From assembly GCA_963556255.1 (NCBI GenBank), contig OY744611.1:5998736-6062735 (forward strand): a DNA stretch of 64,000 bases. The letters run 5' to 3'. The stretch is from Allolobophora icterica (taxonomy: Eukaryota; Annelida; Clitellata; Crassiclitellata; Lumbricidae). The notes below the pieces were generated by a model. The model saw only the letters and a program-made list of their open reading frames with translations, did no database searches and was not told where the DNA came from. Within the stretch, counting starts at the first letter, position 1. Every line of letters starts with the position of its first letter. Positions 53,645 to 63,470 of the stretch are shown in pieces. A program made the translations under genes and the position numbers.

Positions 53645-54310
53645 CAAGCGTTGTAAATGTAACTGTAATCGAGAATTGATAAAGCGTTATCTGCGCCATA
53701 AATAAACTAAAATAATTATTGTTCAGATAAAATAGTTTCACAATCTTACCGTTGTCTTAGAAGTTTGGTTTTCGTTTTCTGTTTAAAAACAAAAGTGTGA
53801 TTTTCTACGCGATGGCATACTCACAAGATGAATAATTTCTGATAAACTGTTATTTGACAAGAAAGCAGTAAATCATAAACCGACAAACCCAATACCCAAA
53901 AGTAACAGTTCAGATATCTTTATGGCTTTATGTGATTTCTTATATTCAGAATTCAGAACCTAGACTGTCGTCTAAGACCTAATTTGGGCAAGATACCACC
54001 CTAAATGCTCGTTAATGTCTTCAACAGTCCATCTTACGCAGCCCATGGAATATTCTCAAGTTTCAAACCTAACACATCACCACGTTTGCAACTTACCTAT
54101 TACAACGTGTTTTCTTGGTATGAATCCGATCTGTCTGCTGTCCAGTTTCCTCACCATCCACCAGTCGACTGTATCACTGCAAGACCACATTTAACATAGT
54201 GTAGGATTAGTTTCTTTATGCTCATTAACCTTCAATAAATCGACGTTGAAGTCTCCAAGAAGTATAATCTCCGTAGAGTTTTTTTAAGGCGTGATAATAA
54301 TTCCTCAACG
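53645..54310. other. No supported feature
   Basis: No gene or clear repeat. Confidence 0.4.
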
Positions 54311-56419
54311 GGGAGATCGGGGTTGGTTGCAACAGGGGTTGGTTGCAACACCCTCGCTAGCTAAGCGCTGTATAATAGCAGTGTGAAATTAACTTGCCTC
54401 ACATGTACAGAATAGCTTTTAGTTCAATATGATCTAATGTGCTTGTAGGTAATTGATAATGGCTACATAAAATAATTTTTTTTCGGCAATCAAAGTAAGT
54501 TTCCCGGCTTTGGTTTCTTTCGTAATGTCGTTGAATGTTGTGGATCAATTCGAAGTGGTTTGGTGTCACAATTGGGACAAGGAATTTGGCTTCAAAATGC
54601 ATTTAGCCATTTTATTTAAAAACAACGCTGTCCATGGAATTTTTCATAACAATGTCTATTCATTGCTTCAGGGTTGGTTGCAACATTTTCAATGGGGTTG
54701 GTTGCAACATGTTGCAATCAACCCCATGCATTTGTTTCAATAAACCGTATTTATATGCTCGTCACAATTAGGGCATATTATATTCAAATATTACATGCAT
54801 TGTACTAATTGGTACTAATTGAATTGTTTTAATCATGAACGTGCTCTAATCACCTAATCTTTGTATTTTGTTAACCTAAATACTACCTGTGACTATGAGA
54901 AATCATGAACGAAAAACTGATCGTCGTTCTCCTAGTAAAGAAACAATTATGGATGTAGCGACATAAGTTATTGATAATGGAGCTTGACTTAGACAGACTG
55001 CAAAAAGTCACAACGTTCATTATTCAACATTAAGTTAAATCTGCTCGTTTGGCCAATATGACAATGCCGAATCCAGGATGTAAACCAAAGAGAAAAATAT
55101 TTTCAGACCAACAAGAACAATTAATTGCAAACTATTTGTTGGTGATGGTTGGTGACATGTTTTAGTGCGTAAGGAAGCACGTGAACTTGCTTGCTAGCGT
55201 CCTACTAAATTCAAATGTGAACTTCCACCTCAGTGGTCTGCTAAGTCAAGTGTGCTGCTGGTGAAGACTGGCTTTCGGGATTTATTTCACGAAATCAAGT
55301 TTTATCAGTACGGACACCAGAAGCCACGAGTTTGGCAAGAGCTTCTAGTTTCAACGCAACCACCGTAAAATCATTCTTTGATAAACTAAGTTATCTGCAG
55401 TTATTGATCGTCATACTTTCCAAGCAAGTGATATTTACAATCTGGATGAAACCAGATTAACCAATTTTGGCAACGCCTTCATAAGTTATTGGTAGCAGGA
55501 GCCTAAAGCAGATTGATGCGTTGACATCCTCTGAAAGAGGGCAGTTGGTGACTTTGGAGTTAACAGTGAATGCATGTTGGAAATTTGTGCCTCCAATGTT
55601 TGTTTTTCGCCACTTAACTTCAGAGAACATTTTATAAGAGATGGTTCGGCCGGCTGTATCGAAGTCGCACATCCCTCCGGATGGATGAGACATTTTATCA
55701 AACATGTTAAACCAAGTTTAGATCATCCAGTCCTTTTGCTGATGGACAACCATAACTCTCACGTTAGCATCAATGCTATAGATCTCTGCAAACAGAACGG
55801 TGTGTTGGTACTGACATTTCCTCCACACTGCTCTCACAAACTTCAGCCTCTGCTTGACCTCAGTGTCTACGGGCTCTCCAAGAAACAATTCGATATTTCT
55901 GGAGTTACTTGGATGAAAAATCATCCTGGGATTAACATGACAATTTACGATTTACCAGGAATTGTATCTCAAGCCCTCCCAAACTCCTTAACGCCGTCAA
56001 ATATACAAGCAGGGTTTCGGGTATCTGGAGTGAGGCCATAAAATTAACACTTTAATATTTTGATTGATGACTTTGATTACTTAGAATTCTGAATTTGTTA
56101 AGTTTATTACATTCTTTCATGTAGGCAGGCTTCAGTATACAGCCTTAGTTTAATAATTAGACTACTTTCAATACTGTTGCAACCTTCCCCAGGGCTGTTG
56201 CAACCAACCCCGGTCCGGGGTTGGTTGCAACACTTTGAAGCCTTCTGTTCATTTAGCGATTGTGGGCACATGGTTTGTCACAGAGACTGTCACCATAGCT
56301 TGTTTTGGTGCCGAGATAATATAATGGATATATAAGGGTTAAACTGGTTTTAGGTTGCTCGAAGAATAAAATAATATATCAACAAATATGAAATTTGTTG
56401 CAACCAACCCCGGTCTCCC
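54311..56419 (+). mobile_element. Pogo-like DNA transposon with iterated GGTTGGTTGCAAC
   Basis: Inverted ends at 54311-54334 and 56396-56419 (GGGAGAYCGGGGTTGGTTGC), 23 of 24 matching. The GGGGTTGGTTGCAAC core recurs at 54335, 54671, 54694, 56217 and inverted at 56197. It carries a decayed transposase. Expected TA flank is present only on the right, so the exact end is uncertain. Confidence 0.8.
55050..56041 (+). pseudogene. Pogo/Tigger-like DDE transposase, broken
   Basis: Degenerate frames from ~55,050 (N-terminal DNA-binding part), then FQASDIYNLDETRLTNFG and SERGQLVTLELTVNA near 55,420-55,580. The open C-terminal part (55574-56041) has HPSGWMRHFIKHVKPSLDHP, LLLMDNHNSHVSINAIDLC (catalytic Asp), LTFPPHCSHKLQPLLDLSVY and NIQAGFRVSGVRP. 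Several frameshifts. Cut-and-paste transposase by family. Confidence 0.82.
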
Positions 56420-56752
56420 TAAACAATCTAATTAATTTATCGTCTCGCCCGTTTCAAACATATCCCGAAATGACATTTTCTTGCAGACGTGCTGTTGAAG
56501 TTGAACAATATTGAGGTTGTAGCCTAACCGAAATAAGACAACAGCAATCCTAACATTCCACAACCTTTTCAAAGTTCAATGTTTACAATGAGGTTTGAAT
56601 AACGCATCAGCAACAGAAGTACGGCGTAGAAATAAAAGCAGATGCTTTATATCCTAACCATTATTAGAAAGAATCTGTTGAGATTTAGTGACAAAATCTT
56701 TTTATATCTTTATGGTTGAACTATTTCGAAGTTACGAAATATTGCAATTGTG
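56420..56752. other. No supported feature
   Basis: Noncoding; may be 3' UTR of the following minus-strand exon. Confidence 0.35.
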
Positions 56753-57055
56753 TCACCCTATGTTTGCAGGAGGAATTGTCTCCATTTTGTCTCCGCTTTT
56801 AAATGTTACCAGCAAATCATTAAAATCTTCTTCATCGGACACTTTCGTGGTTTCTAGATCTTCTTCGACCGTTCTCAATTCTCTTTCCGTCAAATATTTT
56901 CTCAGTATTCTGCCCTGAGGAGTTTTGCTGAGTTCTATATTTCCTTTTCCATTCATCAGTTTTTGGCTCTTTAGAAACTCTCGGAAATAATATTTTTCAA
57001 AGAAGTCCATCTGTTTGATGTCAAAGTCATACATCGCACGCAATTTGATATCTTC
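56753..57055 (-). CDS. Candidate host terminal exon, unknown product
   Basis: Minus strand. Acceptor TTATTATTTTCAG ends at 57,056. The frame encodes ~100 aa: KLRAMYDFDIKQMDFFEKYY, GRILRKYLTERELRTVEEDL, DEEDFNDLLVTFKSGDK, stop at 56,753. Charged, helical, possibly coiled-coil. Not recognised. Confidence 0.4.
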   Translation of the reverse strand, partial: EDIKLRAMYDFDIKQMDFFEKYYFREFLKSQKLMNGKGNIELSKTPQGRILRKYLTERELRTVEEDLETTKVSDEEDFNDLLVTFKSGDKMETIPPANIG

Positions 57056-57222
57056 TGAAAATAATAATCATAAAATAGTCTTAACATAGGCTATGCACGT
57101 GGTTTACAGGTAGAACACATCCTAGAATATCTGCAGATTTCAAGCTTTACAATGAAATGCAAAGCTAGATTCATACTTAAAGCAAAGATCTCAGAGTCAT
57201 AGACTAAGATATGACACTAGTA

Positions 57223-57486
57223 GATGACCAATAGCGTTTTTAGATCACAGGTGGAAGCCAGTGCCTCCAAGCCATCTCGTGACCAACTAGCCCTTACCAA
57301 AGATCGGTTTCCAAGCAGTGCCTATGGCTATCATGGCTAGAAGTCTTTTGAATCGTGGTGACCAGTAGCGGTTTCACATCACAGCGGCGGGAAGCCAGTG
57401 CATCCAAGCCTTCTCGTGACCAACTAGCCCTTATAAACAGATTGGCTTTAAAGCTGTGCCTTTGGATATCATTGCTTAGAACTCTC
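57223..57486. repeat. ~130-bp tandem duplication left of provirus 3
   Basis: Copy 1 57223-57345 and copy 2 57357-57486 share GGAAGCCAGTGCNTCCAAGC and CTCGTGACCAACTAGCCCTT. It may mark the provirus terminal region or flanking host DNA. A GGCCGGC inverted repeat lies just right, at 57,540-57,568. Confidence 0.75.
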
Positions 57487-57601
57487 CCAGCCACAAGTCT
57501 GCCAAAGAAGCTTTTTAAAATGTAAAGTACCGTTTGCTGCCGGCCGAGAACCTCCCACGAGGCCGGCCCAAACCATTTGGGTCATTTTTCAATTTAAATA
57601 A

Positions 57602-57910
57602 ATGAATAGGTTGTGGTATACATCAAAAAACATAATGTTGGGGCAAAACTTTTGCAAATGGCTTATGATAGGCAAAACAACTCTCTGCTGTCACAGATGC
57701 ATTGGGGAGTACTGTTTCAAGCATTTAGCACGACTGCGAAACGGTTGTGGGACAAGACCGTGCGCTAAATGTGGAAGGGGTATCAAAAACCACTTAGGTG
57801 AGTGTATGAAGTGTGGTTATTTCGCTAAATATTTCAGAGCTCGACGAGGTGGGCTAGTCCGTGAATTTAATAAAGAATGGAAGCGACTATCAAATATATC
57901 AGTAGAATAA
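57602..57910 (+). CDS. Small Cys-rich zinc-binding viral protein
   Basis: Up to 102 aa; the ATG at 57,665 (MIGKTTLCCHRC) is a better start by family pattern. Cysteines are in paired form: CCHRC, EYC, RPCAKCG and ECMKCG, suggesting two or three zinc knuckles, with a basic C-terminus (RARRGGLVREFNKEWKR). A protein of this kind is common beside PolB in animal Mavericks (from memory). Nucleic-acid binding is inferred. Confidence 0.6.
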   Translation: MNRLWYTSKNIMLGQNFCKWLMIGKTTLCCHRCIGEYCFKHLARLRNGCGTRPCAKCGRGIKNHLGECMKCGYFAKYFRARRGGLVREFNKEWKRLSNISVE

Positions 57911-58071
57911 AAAAATTATCATTTGAACAAATGATATAGTTATTGTATTGAGGTAATACAGATGAGCAAGCGTCAATCGAATATCAGTAAACAAAATTTC
58001 ATTTTGAACAAATGATATAATTATTATATTAAAGAAAAGTTTGCCATAGTAATATAAAATAATTTATAACT
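57911..58071 (+). promoter_or_regulatory. PolB upstream region with duplicated AACAAATGATATA
   Basis: A ~31-bp word with TTGAACAAATGATATARTTA appears at ~57,921 and ~58,000. ATCATTTGAACAAATGAT at the first copy is a palindrome. AT-rich TATAAAATAATTTATAACT runs into the PolB ATG. Confidence 0.5.
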
Positions 58072-61000
58072 ATGGCATTGTCTACGAATGAAAAAATTGA
58101 ACAATTGTTGGGTGAGTTTACCGGCCCCCCAGCTCTTCGAGCCGTTCTACAAAATATCTTAGACGAACCAATCCCAGATGCAGTCAAAAGGCGCTTACTA
58201 CAGCCACTGCTTCCAAGGCCAATTCCTCCAGCGCGTAAGCACAGAGGGGCAAAACGTAAGGCCCTCCTGACAGAATTCGACCCACTCCTAAATAAGAAGG
58301 ATAGAGGTGGACCACCACCCTTTCTAGCGCACAGAGAGCTCGCCAATCAGCATCTGAGAGACTTCCGTGCTGAAGTGCCGCTTAATCACAGGCTGGAAGG
58401 AGATGCGTTGGCTTTCTTGAGTGCAATGGAGCACAACATTGAGTCGCAGTTAAATGAAGAGCTCTTGAAAAATGGCGGTTTAAAATACTCGCAAGTGCTA
58501 ACGGTTGATTTGGAAAAGTTGGCACCGACCGTTGATATGGTGTACAACGGAAACGCAACCCCAGGTACTATTACCAATACGGCCTACTTTCGAAGCAAAG
58601 CAGTGCCAATTACCAATGCGGGGAAAATCCAGGGGATTATACGGAAGGCCAAGGCCGAAGTACTAAAACTCCTCGAAGAGTACACCAATGAGGGATCAGG
58701 GTGGAGAGTGAAGCGGGTCGTGGCGCTAGACCTCAGTTTTGCAAGATATAAGCCTTTCCGAGGTAAGAGCTATTTTCCCACACCAAAGTATATACCCCCT
58801 CGCACGGTTATTAATGTCAAGAATGAAGATAACCGCTGCTTCGAGTGGGCCATACTAAGCGCAATGTACCCAGCAGATCAAAATCCGAATCGCCCCAATA
58901 AGTATCAGGCCCACCTTCAGGAGCTAAACTTTGACGGTATAGAATTTCCAGTGAAGGTCACTGATATTGGTAAGTTCGAACGTCAGAACCCTATGGTATC
59001 CGTATCGGTCTTCGGGTGGGATAAAGCTTTGTATCCAATCCATGTCTCAACCGAGACTAGAGTTCACAATATTGATCTTCTACTGTTGGCCAGCGATGTA
59101 AATGAAAATTTTCCTTTACAGAATTATCACTATGTCTGGATCAAGGATCTAGCCCGCATGCTTTATAAAAACAGCAAATTTGAAGGACGAAAGCATCCAT
59201 GTCGTCGCTGCCTACACATATTCTGTAGACAAGACTTGCTGGATGCCCATATCAAAGATTGCCAGGGTATCAGTGAGAAGCCTCAGCGAATTGAGATGCC
59301 AAAAGAGGATGAAAATATCCTCAAATTCCAGAACCACCACAAACAGATGCAAACCCCATATATCATATACGCAGACTTTGAGGCGTTGAACGTGCCAGTC
59401 CTAAATGCGGCCATGAATCCCAACGAGAGCAACACCAGACAGATAGCTGAGCAGAAACCGTGTAGCTTCTGTTACATAGTGGTTCGATACGATGGCCGCA
59501 CCAAGAAACCAGTTTTATATCGTGGAGAGGACGCCGTGCAACAATTCCTACAACGAATACAAGGCGAGCTGGACTCTATCAAACAAAGGCTGGCCACCCC
59601 AGCTAAGATGGTTATGTCAGCAGTTGATCGCCAATCATTCCGCGAAGCTATCGATTGTCACATCTGCGGAAATGCGCTCGAAGAGGATAGAGTTCGCGAC
59701 CACTGTCACATTACCGGTAAGTATCGAGGTGCCGCTCATAACGCCTGCAACCTCAAACTTCGAATATATCCAGATAAGTGTAAGGTACCGGTGGTCTTCC
59801 ACAATCTGCGAGGCTACGACAGCCATCTCATCATGCAAGCGATCGGAGGCTGTGAAGCCGCACAGGATGAAAAAACTGAAATTAACTGCATCCCAAACAA
59901 TATGGAGAAATACATGACATTTAACATTGGACAACTGCAGTTCATTGATAGTCTCCAGTTTCTAAACAGCTCGTTGGATAAATTATCAGGAAATCTGTCG
60001 CTTGAGGATCTGAAAGTCACAACGGCGTATATAAAGGAAAATTTCGTTCACAATGATGGGACAAAACTAGATCTTTTGAGGCGAAAGGGCGTATATTGTT
60101 ACGAGCACATTGACGATTACCACCGCTTCGACGAAGACCGACTTCCACCCAAGGAAGCGTTCTACAGCAAGCTCACACGAGAGAGCATTTCTGACGAGGA
60201 TTATCAACACGCACAACGAGTGTGGGACGAGTTTGACTGTAAAACTCTGGGCGACTATCACGACTTGTATCTCCGTACGGATGTACTTCTACTAGCCGAT
60301 GTCTTCGAAACCTTCAGATCCACATCGATGAAGCACTACAGTCTGGATCCAGCAAATTACTTCAGCCTGCCAGGAATGGCCTGGGACGCATTGTTGAAAA
60401 AGACGAAGATCGAGCTCGAACTTTTAACCGATATAGATATGCATTTGTTCGTAGAGAAAGGTCTCCGAGGTGGAATCTCGATGGTATCTAAGCGCTTCGC
60501 AAAAGCCAACAACCCGCAATGCCCCGACTACGATACCACGAAGCCAGACAACTGGATCATGTACCTCGATGCTAATAACCTCTATGGCTGGGCGATGCAA
60601 CAGTCATTGCCAGTTGGAGGATTTAGCTGGGAAAGTCCAACTCTCGATGAAGTGTTGGAAACTCCAGACGACGCGCCTGAAGGCTTCCTGCTCGAAGTCG
60701 ATCTCGGGTACCCGGAGCACCTCCACGAATCACATAGCGACTATCCCCTAGCACCGGAGACCCTGACAGTCCAAGAGGAGTGGTTGAGTGACTATCAGAA
60801 TGTGCTTATGAACGAGTTGGGAGGCAAGTTCACAAAGCATGTGAAGTTAGTACCAAGCCTGCGACCTAAGGAGCGGTATGTGGTCCATTATAGAAATCTC
60901 AAACTATATCACTCGTTGGGGCTGCGAGTTTCTAAGATCCATCGTGCCATTAAATTTAGACAGGAGGCGTGGATGGCTCCATATATCGAGATGAATACGA

Positions 61001-61830
61001 AATTGAGAGCGAAGGCAACGTCGGAGTTTGAGAAGGATTTCTTCAAACTGGCTAATAATGCGGTCTTTGGAAAGACCATGGAAAATCTTAGAAAAAGAAT
61101 CAGAGTTAACCTGGTACCGACCTCAAAAGTTGACAAACTTCGTAAACTAATTGCTGACCCGGCCTACATATCACACAAAATCTTCAACGACCAACTCGCC
61201 GCGATTCACAGTTTGAAGAACAAGCTCAAGTTAAACAGACCTGTATATGTCGGCCAGGCTGTCCTCGACCTCAGCAAGCATCTGATGTACGACTTCTGGT
61301 ACAACGATGTGAAAAACGAGTACGGCAACAATGCCCAACTCTTATACACAGACACTGACAGCCTGTTATTTCAGGTGGAAACTCCGAACGCCTATGCCGA
61401 TATGTGGAACAAAAAACACTCATACGACTTTAGTGAGTTTCCTAGAGACAGCCCGTACTACGACGTCGAGAACAAGAAAGTCGTGGGCAAGTTCAAGGAT
61501 GAATGTAACGGAGTTGCCATAGCCGAATTCGTGGGACTGCGTCCGAAGATGTACTCGATCTTAAAATCGGGTGGTTCAGAGATCAGGAAAGCTAAAGGCG
61601 TTCAGAGAGCAGTTGTGAAGAAGGATCTGCACCACGAGCTATACAAGGAGTGCCTGTTCGAACGAGAAGAGATGCGGCACACACAAGTCGTGATTCGAAG
61701 CCACGACCACCAGATCGGAGTGTACGAGCAGAATAAGATCAGCCTCTCTCCATTAGACACAAAAAAGTGGATCGAGGCCGATGGGATAACAACGCTGGCA
61801 TACGGGCACTACAAAATCAACGACGGTTGA
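58072..61830 (+). CDS. Protein-primed family B DNA polymerase, intact
   Basis: 1252 aa. Exonuclease motif I YADFEAL (residues ~433-439), a Cys/His cluster CHICGNALEEDRVRDHCHIT (~529-548), exo II FHNLRGYDSHL (~576), exo III LYLRTDVLLLADVFE (~732), motif A YLDANNLYG (D833), motif B ANNAVFGKTMEN (~994) and motif C YTDTDSL (D1094, D1096), then KAKGVQRAVVKK. All catalytic residues are present. It would replicate the viral genome from a terminal protein. It faces the integrase gene tail to tail with a 14-bp overlap. Compare the broken copies at 1-1920 and 29,171-30,106. Confidence 0.96.
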   Translation: MALSTNEKIEQLLGEFTGPPALRAVLQNILDEPIPDAVKRRLLQPLLPRPIPPARKHRGAKRKALLTEFDPLLNKKDRGGPPPFLAHRELANQHLRDFRAEVPLNHRLEGDALAFLSAMEHNIESQLNEELLKNGGLKYSQVLTVDLEKLAPTVDMVYNGNATPGTITNTAYFRSKAVPITNAGKIQGIIRKAKAEVLKLLEEYTNEGSGWRVKRVVALDLSFARYKPFRGKSYFPTPKYIPPRTVINVKNEDNRCFEWAILSAMYPADQNPNRPNKYQAHLQELNFDGIEFPVKVTDIGKFERQNPMVSVSVFGWDKALYPIHVSTETRVHNIDLLLLASDVNENFPLQNYHYVWIKDLARMLYKNSKFEGRKHPCRRCLHIFCRQDLLDAHIKDCQGISEKPQRIEMPKEDENILKFQNHHKQMQTPYIIYADFEALNVPVLNAAMNPNESNTRQIAEQKPCSFCYIVVRYDGRTKKPVLYRGEDAVQQFLQRIQGELDSIKQRLATPAKMVMSAVDRQSFREAIDCHICGNALEEDRVRDHCHITGKYRGAAHNACNLKLRIYPDKCKVPVVFHNLRGYDSHLIMQAIGGCEAAQDEKTEINCIPNNMEKYMTFNIGQLQFIDSLQFLNSSLDKLSGNLSLEDLKVTTAYIKENFVHNDGTKLDLLRRKGVYCYEHIDDYHRFDEDRLPPKEAFYSKLTRESISDEDYQHAQRVWDEFDCKTLGDYHDLYLRTDVLLLADVFETFRSTSMKHYSLDPANYFSLPGMAWDALLKKTKIELELLTDIDMHLFVEKGLRGGISMVSKRFAKANNPQCPDYDTTKPDNWIMYLDANNLYGWAMQQSLPVGGFSWESPTLDEVLETPDDAPEGFLLEVDLGYPEHLHESHSDYPLAPETLTVQEEWLSDYQNVLMNELGGKFTKHVKLVPSLRPKERYVVHYRNLKLYHSLGLRVSKIHRAIKFRQEAWMAPYIEMNTKLRAKATSEFEKDFFKLANNAVFGKTMENLRKRIRVNLVPTSKVDKLRKLIADPAYISHKIFNDQLAAIHSLKNKLKLNRPVYVGQAVLDLSKHLMYDFWYNDVKNEYGNNAQLLYTDTDSLLFQVETPNAYADMWNKKHSYDFSEFPRDSPYYDVENKKVVGKFKDECNGVAIAEFVGLRPKMYSILKSGGSEIRKAKGVQRAVVKKDLHHELYKECLFEREEMRHTQVVIRSHDHQIGVYEQNKISLSPLDTKKWIEADGITTLAYGHYKINDG

Positions 61831-62830
61831 GTATTCTATCGGGGGGTAGCTCAGTGCCCATAGGCACCAGAAGCAGCTCCTCACGGACAAAACCGCGGCC
61901 AGGCCCATCAACTAGATGGTATAAAGCCGGTTGCTCAGCCTGCCGAACAACATCCAAAATAGCGTGGATGGTGAGCGACCAGTTAGGATCGGTGGCACGT
62001 TTGCTTCCACCTTCGAGCTCGCCGGGAGCGTACAAATATCGGACGAGAACGTCGTGCCCGAGAACAGGCTCATCCAAGCCCCACAAACGAGTTTTCATTT
62101 GTGAATGAGAGTGCTTCTGTGTCACTTTAGCAGCTTTCATCGCTTCAACCGGCTTCATGTCGAGCAAGCGCGTCGGCTCATCGTTTAGTGCAGCTACAAC
62201 TTCGGGCAATCGTCGAACCCATTCCACTGACCGTTCGGATGACCCCCTTGCATCCAGGAGCAATTCCTGAGCGTATTGAGCACCGAAGAGTCGCTCAGCT
62301 AGAGTACGGTTAAAGCGTTCAACGATGCCCTGTTGGCGATGATTTGCGGCCTGTCCGCGTCTTACAAGAACGTCGTGCTTCGCCAGCAACGGTGTAAAAT
62401 CACCCATAAATTCGCGGCCAGGGTCGACCTGAAGAAGTCGAGGCCAAGTCAATGGACCCCTCTTATAGATCCGGCTTAAAGCGGCGGCGACTTCGGTCGC
62501 ACTTTTGTTTATCAACGGTTCAGCTTCTTTGTATCGTGAGGCAACATCAACAACAGTGAGAGCGTATTTATAAGTCTTTCGACCTACTTTATCGTGAGGT
62601 AAAAACAAGAGATCGGCTTGGTGTACGGCGTTTGGTCGATTTTCATCGAACTTTGGACGCGGTATGCGGCGTGGAACGGGAAGATAAATTTGCCACACCG
62701 CTTGTTTCTTCAGCCAATCACGAGCCTCCGCCTCGGAAACTTTGGCGGCTGAGGCTAATTTCTTCACCGCAGCCTTACCTCGCCAGTAACCTCTAGGGCT
62801 GTAATAGACGGCTGAAAGGTGCTTAGACAT
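61817..62830 (-). CDS. RVE-type integrase, intact
   Basis: 337 aa from ATG 62,830 (MSKHLSAVYYSPRGYWRG). An upstream in-frame ATG at 62,884 would add a hydrophobic 18-residue leader; I prefer 62,830 because that is where the family N-terminus begins. The DD35E triad is complete: D73 in HQADLLFLP, D136 in LLQVDPGREF and E171 in GIVERFNRTLAERL. The N-terminus has a helical segment without an HHCC zinc finger. The C-terminal ~100 aa are an SH3/chromodomain-like basic region. It overlaps the PolB 3' end. Confidence 0.92.
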   Translation of the reverse strand: MSKHLSAVYYSPRGYWRGKAAVKKLASAAKVSEAEARDWLKKQAVWQIYLPVPRRIPRPKFDENRPNAVHQADLLFLPHDKVGRKTYKYALTVVDVASRYKEAEPLINKSATEVAAALSRIYKRGPLTWPRLLQVDPGREFMGDFTPLLAKHDVLVRRGQAANHRQQGIVERFNRTLAERLFGAQYAQELLLDARGSSERSVEWVRRLPEVVAALNDEPTRLLDMKPVEAMKAAKVTQKHSHSQMKTRLWGLDEPVLGHDVLVRYLYAPGELEGGSKRATDPNWSLTIHAILDVVRQAEQPALYHLVDGPGRGFVREELLLVPMGTELPPDRILNRR

Positions 62831-62883
62831 TTCAGTAAAACTATATATAACAAACAGGTAAACACATACACAAATGATTTTCA

Positions 62884-63432
62884 TTAGCGCCGCCGTCCAA
62901 CACCCATCCCTAGCCTCGACTTTGCTGACATAATGGCCGATACGAGCCGGGCATCTTTCTTTTCATAATCTGGAGTTTCATCGGTGAGTGCGATCTTAGA
63001 CGCGGCTGCAGCGAGGATGTCATCTGCGTGATTACGCCCTGGGGTATCTCTATGAACTGCGTAAGCCACATCGTGGTGGAGGCACGCACGGTCGAGCTGA
63101 TTAACACCGTGATATCGCTGTGACAGCCGTTTGTCGAGTTTTGTGAATGGTCCACAGTAAGAGTACTTTCCCGTGTTCTGAAAAGAACCTCCCGGATTAT
63201 CTTCCGAAGACATACCGGATGGAAGGCTCATATGCATTTCTGGTAGAGGTAGAGCGTTGAGGGCCCTATTCAGTAGAGAACCTCCAGTCTTTCGCACTTT
63301 AGAAGGCAAAATTTGGCTCTTCTTTGCACCGCAGACGGCACACGTTCCCTTCTTGGCTGGCCGACCGTTTCGTAACTCGACGATTGTTTCATTTGAAGTC
63401 TCAGTATGTTTCTTACATCGTAGGCAATACAT
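62884..63432 (-). CDS. Zinc-ribbon plus phospholipase A2 virion protein, intact
   Basis: 182 aa from MYCLRC (63,432); an upstream ATG at 63,450 would add six residues. The N-terminal zinc ribbon has C3, C6, C31, C34. The PLA2 domain has the Ca-loop-like YSYCGPFTKLD (~90-100) and catalytic H120-D121 in CLHHDVAYAVH. The C-terminus is Arg-rich (GMGVGRRR). Same architecture as the 16,522-17,079 protein but low identity. A membrane-escape function is inferred from parvovirus PLA2. Confidence 0.85.
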   Translation of the reverse strand: MYCLRCKKHTETSNETIVELRNGRPAKKGTCAVCGAKKSQILPSKVRKTGGSLLNRALNALPLPEMHMSLPSGMSSEDNPGGSFQNTGKYSYCGPFTKLDKRLSQRYHGVNQLDRACLHHDVAYAVHRDTPGRNHADDILAAAASKIALTDETPDYEKKDARLVSAIMSAKSRLGMGVGRRR

Positions 63433-63470
63433 TGTGTTCGTTGAATACAATCATAACTCGTTGTCTCTAT
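63433..63470. promoter_or_regulatory. Bidirectional promoter between PLA2 and ATPase genes
   Basis: 38 bp between divergent start codons, AT-rich, with no room for separate promoters. Same arrangement as 17,080-17,113. Confidence 0.5.
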
